In this document: one piece after another, positions 34,097 to 42,390 of the stretch
Layout of the letters: every line of letters starts with the position of its first letter
Position numbering within the stretch: position 1 is the first letter of the stretch
Source of the DNA: Archangium gephyra
GTDB lineage: Bacteria; Myxococcota; Myxococcia; Myxococcales; Myxococcaceae
Direction of reading: 5' to 3'
DNA: 64,000 nt
Assembly (NCBI GenBank): GCA_003243425.1
Contig: QFQP01000012.1
Location: 1 to 64,000 of the forward strand
Position numbers and translations under genes: made by a program
Notes under the pieces: generated by a model
The model's database searches: none
The model's input: only the letters and a program-made list of their open reading frames with translations
Told to the model about the DNA's origin: nothing

Positions 34097-36307
34097 ATGT
34101 GGCGCATTGCCTTCGCAGGGGTGGCAGCACTGGTGGTGGCTGGTTGTACGCAGCCGTTGTGTACGCCGAACGAGACGCAGGCCTGCGCGTGTGAAGGGCC
34201 CGGCAGCGGCGTGCAGACCTGCAACGCGCAAGGCACCGCGTTCTCGGCCTGTGCGTGTGCGGCGCGCTGCGAGCCCGACAGTTGCCAGGGTCACGGCACC
34301 TGCTCCGTCGACGAGCGCGGCGCCACCGCGTGCACCTGCTTCGCCGCCTACGAAGGCACGCGCTGTGAACGCTGCGCGCCCGGCGCCGAAGACCCCGAAG
34401 GCGATGGCACCTGCGCGCTCGAGCGCTGCGAGCCCGACACCTGCAGTGGCCACGGCACCTGCGCGTTGGAAAGCGGAGCGCCGCGCTGCACCTGCGCTCC
34501 GGGCTACGCGGGTGAGCGCTGCACGGCTTGCGACCAGGGGTACGAGGTCGACGCCAGCGGCGCCTGCGTGATGCCCACCTGCGTGCGTGAGCGCTGCAAC
34601 GGCCGCGGGCTGTGCGGCGACGACCTGAGCTGCGCGTGCTTCCCGGCGTACAGCGGCGAGGCGTGTGAGCGCTGCGCCAGCGGCTTTCAAGATGCAGACG
34701 GCGACGGCGTCTGCTCGCCGGCCTGCACCGCCACCACCTGCGGCGGCCACGGCACCTGCGTCGACACTTCGGGCACCGCGCGGTGCTCGTGCGACGCGCT
34801 GTACTCGGGGCCCGACTGCGCCGCCTGTGCAGCCGGCGCGCAGGACAACGACGGCGATGGCACCTGTGCACCGGCCTGTGCCACCGCGGCGTTGGCGTGC
34901 ACGTCACCGGCGGCCTGCAGTGACACCTCGGGCATCGCGCGGTGCGCCTGTGGCCGCGGGTACGTCGACGACGGGCTCGACTTTCAGGGGCAGCTGCGGT
35001 GCCGCTGGGTCGGCCTCCTCGCAGACCCCGGGCTCCCGGTGGGCAGCGCGAGCTGGCAGGTGCTCGAAGACGCGGGCGTGCAGTGGCTGGCGTCGACCCC
35101 CGGCCAGCTCGACCCCGGGGCGATCTCGTTGCCCTTCAACGCCCCGGGCCTCAGGCGCTTCTTCGCCTGGCAGCAGGTCGACGTGCCGCCGGCGACGGTG
35201 CCCTGGGCGGTCGACGTGAAGTACGGGAGCTCCAACGCGGGCGTCGTGCGCGTGGGCACCGCCACGGTGCTGCTGCCGACATCGACCGACGGCGTGGTCT
35301 CGGCCTGCGTCGGCGACACCTTCGAGCCCGGGCCGATGCGCGTCTCGCTGGGGTCCTTCGAGGGGCTCTTGGCGCGAGTCCCGGCGCCCGCGGCCATCAC
35401 CTTCGATTCGGTGACGTTGCGCCCCGGGCCCGAGTGCCCCGCGCCGGGTGCGTTGCCCAACGGCGACTTCAACAGCAGCGCCGACTGGAAGCTCGAGAAC
35501 GCACGCATCACGACGGTGGCGGGGGCCGGTGCGCTGCGCATGCCGTCAGACGGCTGCAACTCCAGCCGAGCCACGCGGCTGCTCTCGGTGCCTTCGCGGG
35601 GAGCCGCCACGGCGAATGCGCTGCGCCTCACGAGCTTGAGAACCGGCGACAGCTTGACCCGGGGCTCGGTGGGGCTCGACGGGAAGTTCCTCGACCTGCC
35701 CAGCGACGGGTCGATCATGCAGTGGTGCGTGCCTGCGGGCGTGCGTGGCCGCGTGGTGAACCTGACGTTCCAGGCGGTGCTGAGCGTGGCCTGCGGAGTG
35801 CCGCGCAGCGGTGAGTTCACCATCGACGACCTCGAGTTCTTCTACGACCCTGACTGCGCGGCGCCGAACGGGGTCATCAACGGCGGCTTCCAGAGCAACG
35901 CCGGGTGGAGGCTGTCGGGGTCTGCTGCGTTGGTGAACGACTCGAACGCGCGCTCGCGGGTGCTGCGCATCAACACGCCCACGGTGTGCGGCGGGGGCGC
36001 GGCCTCGCAGAACGCGCTGGTGCCCATGCCCGTCGGCACGGCGGGCCCGGCGCTGCGCTTCAAGTACACCGCGCAGGGCCCTACGTCGGTGCCGGCGGTC
36101 ATCCTCGACTCGAACCTGCAGCAGCTCCCCAAGACCACCGGCTGGGAAACGAAGCTGGTGTGCATTCCTCCGCAGCGGGCTGGTCTGGAGCTCACGCTCG
36201 AGTTCAACGCCAATGCCTACGGCGGTTGCGGGGTGGCGATCTCCGGTGAGACGGCCTCGTTCGACGAGGTCGAGCTCATCACCGACCCGTCGTGCCCGGC
36301 GGAGTGA
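34097..36307 (+). CDS. EGF-like repeat lipoprotein
   Basis: 736 residues. Lipoprotein signal (VAALVVAGC, lipidated Cys 17), then about five EGF-like modules in the first ~290 residues, each with CxxxxCxGHGTC and a CxC-x-GYxGxxC-type close. The remaining ~430 residues hold two homologous carbohydrate-binding-like segments, each of the form CPAPG/CAAPN-G-N/IGGF-S-W-L... followed by F.D..EL/F (residues ~440-600 and ~595-730), reminiscent of galactose-binding-like jelly rolls. Probably an outer-surface adhesive protein. No enzymatic motif. The DUF1801 gene 30 bases upstream is on the same strand. Confidence 0.83.
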   Translation: MWRIAFAGVAALVVAGCTQPLCTPNETQACACEGPGSGVQTCNAQGTAFSACACAARCEPDSCQGHGTCSVDERGATACTCFAAYEGTRCERCAPGAEDPEGDGTCALERCEPDTCSGHGTCALESGAPRCTCAPGYAGERCTACDQGYEVDASGACVMPTCVRERCNGRGLCGDDLSCACFPAYSGEACERCASGFQDADGDGVCSPACTATTCGGHGTCVDTSGTARCSCDALYSGPDCAACAAGAQDNDGDGTCAPACATAALACTSPAACSDTSGIARCACGRGYVDDGLDFQGQLRCRWVGLLADPGLPVGSASWQVLEDAGVQWLASTPGQLDPGAISLPFNAPGLRRFFAWQQVDVPPATVPWAVDVKYGSSNAGVVRVGTATVLLPTSTDGVVSACVGDTFEPGPMRVSLGSFEGLLARVPAPAAITFDSVTLRPGPECPAPGALPNGDFNSSADWKLENARITTVAGAGALRMPSDGCNSSRATRLLSVPSRGAATANALRLTSLRTGDSLTRGSVGLDGKFLDLPSDGSIMQWCVPAGVRGRVVNLTFQAVLSVACGVPRSGEFTIDDLEFFYDPDCAAPNGVINGGFQSNAGWRLSGSAALVNDSNARSRVLRINTPTVCGGGAASQNALVPMPVGTAGPALRFKYTAQGPTSVPAVILDSNLQQLPKTTGWETKLVCIPPQRAGLELTLEFNANAYGGCGVAISGETASFDEVELITDPSCPAE

Positions 36308-36310
36308 CGG

Positions 36311-36727
36311 TCAGTCGGCGAGCGGCAGCGTGGTGACGCGCACCTCGACCTGCGTCATCAACTTGTGAATGGGGCAGCGCGTGAGCACCTCGTGCAACCG
36401 CTCGCGCTGCTCGTCGGTGAGCGGGCCTTCGAACTTCGCCTTCACGGTGAGGCCGTACCAGGGCTCCGCCTTGTCGCGTTCGTGGGCGTCGTCGCGGGTG
36501 ATCTCGGTCGTCACGCGCTCGAGTGGCCAGCCGCGCTGCTTCGCGTACCAGTGGGCCGTGAGTGCCTTGCATGCTGCAAGTGACGCATCGAAGAGGTCGT
36601 GGGCGCCGGGCGCCGTCTCACCGCCACCTCCGTCTTTCGCGCTGTCGGCGTGGAGGACGTGCCCTGCGTCGAAGTGGAGGACTTGTCGGAACGCGCCGAC
36701 GGCTTCGGTCGATGAGCGGATGGTCAT
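36311..36727 (-). CDS. OsmC family peroxiredoxin-like protein
   Basis: 138 residues. The two redox cysteines of the OsmC/Ohr family are C53 (DASLAACKALTAHWYAKQRGW) and C118 (VLTRCPIHKLM). The N-terminus has the strand-rich core. OsmC/Ohr proteins reduce organic hydroperoxides with a thiol partner. The large inverted repeat at 36853-36913 lies upstream of it, ~126 bases from the start codon, and a MarR-type gene lies beyond on the same strand, a common context for peroxide-responsive ohr/osmC genes. Confidence 0.9.
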   Translation of the reverse strand: MTIRSSTEAVGAFRQVLHFDAGHVLHADSAKDGGGGETAPGAHDLFDASLAACKALTAHWYAKQRGWPLERVTTEITRDDAHERDKAEPWYGLTVKAKFEGPLTDEQRERLHEVLTRCPIHKLMTQVEVRVTTLPLAD

Positions 36728-36852
36728 GGAGCGCGGACGCTACCCGACGACGAGGCGGGCACCATGGAGGCTCTCTGGGAAGCAGGGGCTCGGTGGGGGA
36801 CGGCTGTGCACGACACCGACAGGCCCCGCGACCCGTCGCGAAGCAGGCTCAC

Positions 36853-36913
36853 TTTTCCAGCTGTGTACCCAATGGGTACGAGCTTGGACCCATTGGGTAC
36901 ACGCTCTGGAAAA
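36853..36913. repeat. Long inverted repeat between MarR and OsmC genes
   Basis: Arms: TTTTCCAG-2-GTGTACCCAATGGGT (36853-36877) and ACCCATTGGGTACAC-3-CTGGAAAA (36888-36913), separated by 10 bases. The 15-base inner arms match perfectly, and the left arm is itself a near-perfect palindrome (GTACCC-AATG-GGTAC pattern). The flanking T and A runs face outward the wrong way for an intrinsic terminator on either strand. A double operator or cruciform site is more likely. Confidence 0.8.
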
Positions 36914-36923
36914 AACGCCTTCC

Positions 36924-37430
36924 TCAGAGATCCCAGTTGGCAGCGCGCCAGGGCCTGGGCGGCACCAACATGCCCGTCGAACGCAGACGCGCCTCGTACA
37001 TCTCGCCGGTCGACGACAGGGAGCGCGTCACGAACACGGTGCGAATGCGCTGCACGGCATCGATGACGCCGGGAAGTTGGTCGCGAAACTCCCGCTCCAG
37101 CAAGGCGTCGAAGTGCTGCAGACGGCCCGAGATTCGGGCGACGAGCGCCACGCCTTCATGCGTGAGGGTCCATGCGTTGGTGCGGTCGCGGGTCATGTCG
37201 GGCAACCGCTCCACGAGGCCGCGCTGTTCCAGCGCCTCGAGCATGCGCTGCGCCTTCTGCCGCGATCTGCAGGCCAACTCGCCGAGGCGGGTGGCGCCTT
37301 CGTTCCGTTCGACGCGCAGCCACACCAGCATCTGCCATGACGCCGGCGTGAGCCTGTCGTCCCACAGCGCCGCGCTCACGACGGTCCGCACCTGTTCCAG
37401 CAACAGCTCCAACGCGATCACCGCACCCAT
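36924..37430 (-). CDS. MarR family transcriptional regulator
   Basis: 168 residues. Winged-helix DNA-binding core near residues 25-100: ALWDDRLTPASWQMLVWLRV, ATRLGELACRSRQKAQRMLEAL (recognition helix), and the wing GLVERLPDMTRDRTNAWTLTHEG. MarR proteins bind as dimers to palindromes; the 36853-36913 repeat 10 bases beyond its stop and upstream of osmC is a candidate site. It has no Cys, so it is not a Cys-based OhrR. Confidence 0.85.
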   Translation of the reverse strand: MGAVIALELLLEQVRTVVSAALWDDRLTPASWQMLVWLRVERNEGATRLGELACRSRQKAQRMLEALEQRGLVERLPDMTRDRTNAWTLTHEGVALVARISGRLQHFDALLEREFRDQLPGVIDAVQRIRTVFVTRSLSSTGEMYEARLRSTGMLVPPRPWRAANWDL

Positions 37431-38376
37431 ACCCGCCCTCGCTTTCGTCAGCCTTCATCTCATGCGGGTCTGACAAGTGACCTGCGGGCCTTTGCCCGTG
37501 GCCGAGGGGCCTGTTGCGGCCGAGCGGAACGCGGTCACCCGCCGACAACATCTCTCTGTGGAGCGTTCTGAAGGGCGCCGGCCCAGCTCATGGTGAGACT
37601 GCAGACCGTCGGTGCGTGACGGCAGCAGGTCGGGAGCTCAGTGGCGCCTCTCGCGAGAGCACTGCAGTCCGTCGCGGCGTCACTGCAGCCCCACGCGGTG
37701 TCACTGCAAGTCGGTCGTTGCGTGAGGGAGCCGGCCGGGAGTTCACCGCCGCCTCTCGCGAGCGCACTGCAGCCCGTCGCAGCGTCACTGCAGCCCGTCG
37801 GTGCGTGACGGCAGCAGGTCGGGAGCGCACTGCAGCCCGTCGCAGCGTCACTGCAGCCCGTCGGTGCGTGACGGCAGCAGGTCGGGAGCTCAGTGGCGCC
37901 TCTCGCGAGCGCACTGCAGCCAGTCGCGGCGTCACTGCAGCCCGTCGGTGCGTGACGGCAGCCGGCAGGGAGTTCACCGCCGCCCTCTCGCGAGCGCACT
38001 GCAGCCCGTCGCGGCGTCACTGCAGCCCATCGTCGCGTGACTGCAGCCGTCGTTGCATCACTGCAGCCCGTCGTCACGTCACTGCAGCCCGTCGTCGCGC
38101 GACTGCAGCCGGTCGTCACGTGACTGCAGCCCGTCGCGCACCCACTGCAGCCTCAGCTTCGAGCGTCCACCCACCTCCCGCGCTTCGTCTGGAGCGCGCG
38201 AGCCTCGTCCGTCCATGGCGTGCTCAGCGTCCGACCGCTCCGCGCTCCGCTCTTCCTCCGCAACGCCCCCCCGAGTTCCCCGCGACCGGCCTGGCGTCTT
38301 CGACTTCCACTGCCCGGCGCTCGTCTTCGACGCCCGCTGCACCTTCATCACCTCCGGGCAGCGGGCCCTCCGTGCC
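37431..38376. other. Gene-free interval with a 21-bp tandem repeat array
   Basis: No gene supported. The centre (37598-38153) is a tandem repeat array, listed separately. The flanks are unremarkable; the right part (38154-38376) downstream of the long Cys-rich gene shows no gene or clear terminator. Long reading frames across the whole interval exist on both strands, but they come from the repeat period (a multiple of three), not from a coding signal. Confidence 0.65.
37598..38153. repeat. 21-bp tandem repeat array (minisatellite)
   Basis: About 26 monomers of 21 bases with the core CACTGCAGCCCGTCG plus six variable bases; each carries the palindrome CTGCAG or a variant. In the left and centre the monomers form higher-order blocks of three (63 bp), of the form ..CGCAGCGT / ..CGGTGCGT / GACGGCAGCAGGTCGGGAGC. 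The right end (38058-38150) is simple monomers. Because 21 is a multiple of three, all frames remain open, giving pseudo-ORFs such as a TTGCS(D/R)A heptapeptide ladder on the minus strand. Confidence 0.85.
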
Positions 38377-41300
38377 TCAGCTGCGGCGGGAACGACGCGT
38401 GCGGAGCGCGAGGCCGAACACAGCCAGCACCCACAGGCCCATCGACGACGTGCCCGTGCTGCTGCACGAGAACCCACCACCACCGAAGCCGACCACCCGC
38501 TCCGGCAGCTCGGCCGGCGCCGCGCAGATGTTCGTCTCGGCATCGCACACGCCGGTGCTGCACGACGCTTCGCAGCTCCCACCCGTCGGCACCTGCTCGC
38601 CCACCGCCACCTGCGGCTTGCACGTGAACGTCGCCACGTCGCACCACATGCCGCCGCTGCAGTCGCTGGTCTGCGCGCAGCCGTTGGTCTTCGCCACGCA
38701 ACGGTTCGACGCGCAGGCGTTGGTCTCGCACTCCGAGTCGCCACCGCAGGTCGCGCCCATGGCCGCCGCGCAGGTGTTCGTCTCGGCGTTGCACACACCA
38801 TCGCCGCACACGTTGGCCGACGTCGCGCACGTGCCGTCGTGCATCGCGTCGCGGGGCAGCGGCGTGCCGGGCGCCAGGCGCGGCGTGCAGTGCAACGAAT
38901 CGCGGTCGCACCACGCTTCACCACCACAGTCCGAGTCGACGAAGCAGCCGCCGCTGTTGGGCACGCAGGCGCCGCTGGTGCACATGTTCGAGCGGCACTG
39001 CGAAGCCGACGTGCAGCTCGTGCCGTTCGCCGCCGCGCAGGTGTTGGTCGCGGGGTTGCACACACCGGTGGTGCACACGCTCGACATGCCGGTGGCGCAC
39101 ACGCCGTTGTGCAGCCCGTCGTCGGGGATCGCCGCGCCCGGGCCCACGTTCGCCACGCAGGTCATCGCGTTGCGGTCGCAGTGCGTGCCCTGGCCACAGT
39201 TGGCGTCGTCCCAGCAGCCGTTCTGCGCAGGCACGCAGTGGTTGCTCGCGCAGGTGTTGCTGACGCACTCCGAGTTCTGCGAGCAGGCGTTCTGCATCGG
39301 CATCGCGCAGGTGTTCATCACCGGGTTGCACACGCCCGACGCGCACACCGTCGACGCCGCGGCGCACGTCCCGTCGTGCAGGCCGTCGTTGGGCATGGTC
39401 ACGCCCGCCGACAGTCGCTCGGCGCACGAGAGGTTCACCCGGTCGCAGTACAGGCCCGCGCCGCAATCACCGTCGACCCAGCAGCCGGCCGTCGGCGCCA
39501 CGCAGTGCCCCGACACGCACGCGTTGGTCACGCAGGCCGCGTCGCCCGAGCAGCGCTCCGAGCCCGCCACCGCGCAGGTGTTGGTGGTCTCGTTGCACAG
39601 GCCCGACGCGCACACCGCCGCATCGCCACACGTGCCGCCGTGCAGCCCGTCGTTGGGCACCACCGCGCCGGCGCTCAACTTCGCCACGCAGGTCATCGAG
39701 GTGCGCTCGCAGAACGTGCCCGCCGCGCAGTCCCCGTCGAGCCAGCAGCCGTTCGACGCAGGCACGCAGTGGCCGCTGGTGCAGGTGTTGGTGGTGCACT
39801 CCGCTGCTGAACCGCAGCCCGTCGAGGCGCCGGTGGCGCAGGTGTTGGTGGCCACGTTGCACTCGCCCGACAGGCACACCGCCGAGGCGTTGAACGCGCC
39901 GCACGTGCCGTCGTGCAGACCGTCGTCGGGAATCGGAGAGCCCGCCGGCAGGTCGGCCACGCACGCGAACGTCGAGCGGTCGCAGAAGCCCATGCCCATG
40001 CAGTCGCTGTCGAGCCAGCAGCCCGCGGTCGCCGCCACGCAGTGCCCCGAGACGCAGGCGTTGGTGGTGCACTGCGCGTCGGCGGTGCAGCCCGCGCTGG
40101 GCGCCGTGCCGCAGGTGTTGGTGGCCGGGTTGCACAGGCCGCCCGCGCACACGCTCGCCGCGCTGGCACAGGTGCCGTCGTGCGCGCCGTCGTTGGGAAT
40201 CGGCGCGCCCGGCGCCAGGTCGGCTTCGCAGGTCATCGCGCTCTGGTTGCAGTGCGAGGCCTGGCCGCAGTCGGCGTCAGCCCAGCAGCCGGTGGGGCCG
40301 CCGAGCACGCAGTGGCCGCTCTTGCAGCTGTTCGACGCGCACTGCGAATCGTTGCTGCACGAGTCGGTGTTCGCCGACGCGCAGGTGTTGGTGACCGCGT
40401 TGCACAGGCCGCCCGCGCAGACGTCGGCCGCGCTCGCGCAGGTGCCGTCGTGCGCGCCGTCGTTGGGAATGCCGGCGCCGGGGCCGAGGTCGGCTTCGCA
40501 CGCCATCGCCGCCTGGTTGCAGTGTGCAGCGGCTCCGCAATCAGCGTCGGCCCAGCAGCCGTTGGCGCCGGTGACCACGCAGTGGCCGCTCTTGCAGCTG
40601 TTCGACGCGCACTGCGTGTTGTTGGTGCAGGCCTCGGTGTTCGCCGCGCCGCAGGTGTTGGTGGCCGCGTTGCACAGGCCGCTCACGCAGACGTCGGCGG
40701 CGCTCGCGCAGGTGCCGTCGTGCGCGCCGTCGGTGGGAATCGGCGCGCCGGCGGGCAGGTCGGCTTCACAGGTCATCGCCTGCTGGTTGCAGTGCGAGGC
40801 GGCGCCGCAGTCGGCGTCAGCCCAGCAGCCGTTGGCGCCCGTGGGCACGCAGTGGCCGCTCTTGCAGCTGTTCGACTCGCACTGCGCGTTGCTGCTGCAG
40901 GTCTCGGCGTTCGCCGAGGCGCAGGTGTTCGACGCCGCGTTGCACAGGCCGCCGGTGCACACGGTGCTCGCGCTCGCGCAGGTGCCGCCGTGCAGGCCGT
41001 CGTTGGGAATCGGCGCGCCCGCAGGCAGGTCGGCTTCGCAGGCCATCGCGTTCTGGTTGCAGTGCGCCGAGGCGCCGCAGTCGGCGTCGGCCCAGCAGCC
41101 GCCGGTGACGACGCAGTGGCCGCTCTTGCAGGCGTTCGATTCACACTGGGCGTTGCTGCTGCACGCCGTGGTGTTCGCCGTCGCGCAGGTGTTGCTGGTC
41201 GCGTTGCACAGGCCGCTGCTGCACACCGCCGCCGCGCTGGCGCAGGTGCCGTCGTGCGCGCCGTCGGTGGGAATCGGAGCGCCCGCAGGCAGGTCGGCTT

Positions 41301-41850
41301 CGCAGGTCATCGCGTTCTGATTGCAGTGCGCCGAGGCGCCGCAGTCGGAGTCGGTCCAGCAGCCGTTGGAACCGGCGGGCACGCAGTGGCCGCTCTTGCA
41401 CGCGTTCGATTCGCACTGCGCGTTGCTGCTGCAGTTGGCGGTGTTCGACGCCGCGCAGGTGTTCGACGCCGCGTTGCACAGGCCGCCGGTGCACACGGTG
41501 CTCGCGCTCGCGCAGGTGCCGTCGTGCGCACCGTCGTTGGGAATCGGCGCGCCCGCCGGCAGGTCGGCGCGGCAGGTCAGCGTGGAGCGCTCGCAGTAGC
41601 TCGCCGCGCCGCAGTTGGCGTCGTCCCAGCAGCTGGAAGATGCAGACGGCACGCAGTGGCCGCTCTGGCAGGTGTTCGACGCGCACTGGTTGTTGGCGGT
41701 GCACTCCGAGGTGTCCGAGAGCGCGCAGGTGTTCGACGACGCGTTGCACAGGCCGCCGACGCACACCGCCGCGCCGCTGGCGCAGGTGCCATCGTGCAGC
41801 CCGTCGTTGGGCACCGGCTGACCGGCCGCGAGGTCGGCCTTGCAGGTCAA
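38377..41850 (-). CDS. Cys-rich repeat protein with MYXO-CTERM tail; 5' end lost
   Basis: At least 1157 residues with ~13 repeats of ~88 residues, each of the form NGCW-D-DC-..-C-RSTLTC-ADLPAG-PIPNDG-HDGTC-..-VC-GLCN-NTC-..-C-SNQC-SN-C-SGHCV. The C-terminus ends in a GGGFSCSSTG motif, a hydrophobic segment (SMGLWVLAVFGLAL) and RTRRSRRS, which matches the MYXO-CTERM sorting signal. Similar Cys-rich repeats form the C-terminal part of large myxobacterial Ig-repeat proteins (of the AgmC type). Here no signal peptide is available: the frame is open only to 41949 and the first Met lies inside repeat 1. The upstream remnant (41851-42116) suggests truncation. Opposite-strand frames are shadows. Confidence 0.7.
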   Translation of the reverse strand: MTCKADLAAGQPVPNDGLHDGTCASGAAVCVGGLCNASSNTCALSDTSECTANNQCASNTCQSGHCVPSASSSCWDDANCGAASYCERSTLTCRADLPAGAPIPNDGAHDGTCASASTVCTGGLCNAASNTCAASNTANCSSNAQCESNACKSGHCVPAGSNGCWTDSDCGASAHCNQNAMTCEADLPAGAPIPTDGAHDGTCASAAAVCSSGLCNATSNTCATANTTACSSNAQCESNACKSGHCVVTGGCWADADCGASAHCNQNAMACEADLPAGAPIPNDGLHGGTCASASTVCTGGLCNAASNTCASANAETCSSNAQCESNSCKSGHCVPTGANGCWADADCGAASHCNQQAMTCEADLPAGAPIPTDGAHDGTCASAADVCVSGLCNAATNTCGAANTEACTNNTQCASNSCKSGHCVVTGANGCWADADCGAAAHCNQAAMACEADLGPGAGIPNDGAHDGTCASAADVCAGGLCNAVTNTCASANTDSCSNDSQCASNSCKSGHCVLGGPTGCWADADCGQASHCNQSAMTCEADLAPGAPIPNDGAHDGTCASAASVCAGGLCNPATNTCGTAPSAGCTADAQCTTNACVSGHCVAATAGCWLDSDCMGMGFCDRSTFACVADLPAGSPIPDDGLHDGTCGAFNASAVCLSGECNVATNTCATGASTGCGSAAECTTNTCTSGHCVPASNGCWLDGDCAAGTFCERTSMTCVAKLSAGAVVPNDGLHGGTCGDAAVCASGLCNETTNTCAVAGSERCSGDAACVTNACVSGHCVAPTAGCWVDGDCGAGLYCDRVNLSCAERLSAGVTMPNDGLHDGTCAAASTVCASGVCNPVMNTCAMPMQNACSQNSECVSNTCASNHCVPAQNGCWDDANCGQGTHCDRNAMTCVANVGPGAAIPDDGLHNGVCATGMSSVCTTGVCNPATNTCAAANGTSCTSASQCRSNMCTSGACVPNSGGCFVDSDCGGEAWCDRDSLHCTPRLAPGTPLPRDAMHDGTCATSANVCGDGVCNAETNTCAAAMGATCGGDSECETNACASNRCVAKTNGCAQTSDCSGGMWCDVATFTCKPQVAVGEQVPTGGSCEASCSTGVCDAETNICAAPAELPERVVGFGGGGFSCSSTGTSSMGLWVLAVFGLALRTRRSRRS

Positions 41851-42116
41851 CGTGGAGCGGTCGCAGTAGCTCGCCGCCGCGCAGTCGGCGTCGGCCCAGC
41901 AGCCGTTGGAAGGTGCCGCCGTTCCCGTTGGCGGAGATCTTCACCTTCATCTGGATGCTGATGTTGCCGCTGGTCGAGAGCGGCGCGTTGTACGAGAGCG
42001 ACGAGCCCTGGTTGCCGACCGCGTCGGTCACCACCAGGCTGGTGCCGTCGAGCGCGCGTTCCCGTTGAGCTTGAAGTTCGGGAGGTTCGGCCCGCCGAAG
42101 TAGGGGAGTGGGTCAA
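41851..42116 (-). pseudogene. Remnant of the missing 5' part (Ig-like fragment, frameshifted)
   Basis: In another minus-strand frame, 41905-42090 encodes LDGTSLVVTDAVGNQGSSLS followed by a strand-like stretch ending KVKISANGNGG, which looks like the end of a bacterial Ig-like (Big) domain. It is out of frame with the Cys-rich repeats: the switch occurs near 41905, where the repeat frame begins PTGTAAPSNGCW. Upstream the Ig-like frame ends at a stop near 42107. It reads as a decayed or rearranged 5' end, or a sequencing error for the frame change. Confidence 0.5.
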
Positions 42117-42390
42117 CCGTGGATCAACCTCGAATCACGGGTTGAGCCAGACTCAGGAGGGCCCTGATGAAGGGGTGCTCGACGGTGACGGAGCGCAGGT
42201 GCCCGAGCGCGCTGGCCACGCACCTTCGAGCACAGGGCGCTCAACTGGAGCTTCGTGGTGACCGGGACCACAGTGGAGTGTGGTTTTCATCACCACGAAC
42301 GAAAGCGTGAAGTGGGCCCCGAAAAGCACGAAGCAGAAGAGCCGTTCACGCGACGCGCAACGCGCCCGTCACCCCGACCCACTTCGCCTT
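42117..42390. other. Intergenic stretch with a dispersed palindromic element
   Basis: No gene seen. It contains the nested palindrome at 42252-42299 (separate entry). The remainder, between the pirin stop and the truncated gene, shows no other structure. Confidence 0.6.
42252..42299 (+). repeat. Dispersed nested palindrome, copy 1
   Basis: Outer arms TTCGTGGTGA (42252-42261) and TCACCACGAA (42290-42299), inner arms ACCACA (42267-42272) and TGTGGT (42279-42284). A second copy lies at 62312-62359 in inverse orientation, with the same nested pairs and ~80% identity over 48 bases. Both copies are intergenic. Looks like a REP/BIME-type element. Confidence 0.75.

Noticed and set aside
36853..36913. 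Inverted repeat as an intrinsic terminator of the MarR gene
   Set aside because: The T-rich arm precedes and the A-rich arm follows the stem on both strands, so there is no U-tract after the stem.
37535..38119. Minus-strand TTGCS heptapeptide repeat frame
   Set aside because: Arises from the 21-bp tandem array; no ribosome-binding site, signal sequence or family support.
37514..41320. 1268-codon plus-strand reading frame opposite the Cys-rich repeat gene
   Set aside because: The composition is Ser/Arg/Gln/His-rich with low complexity, and its length follows from the 21-bp and ~264-bp repeats, which are multiples of three. The minus strand has family-like Cys spacing and a MYXO-CTERM tail.
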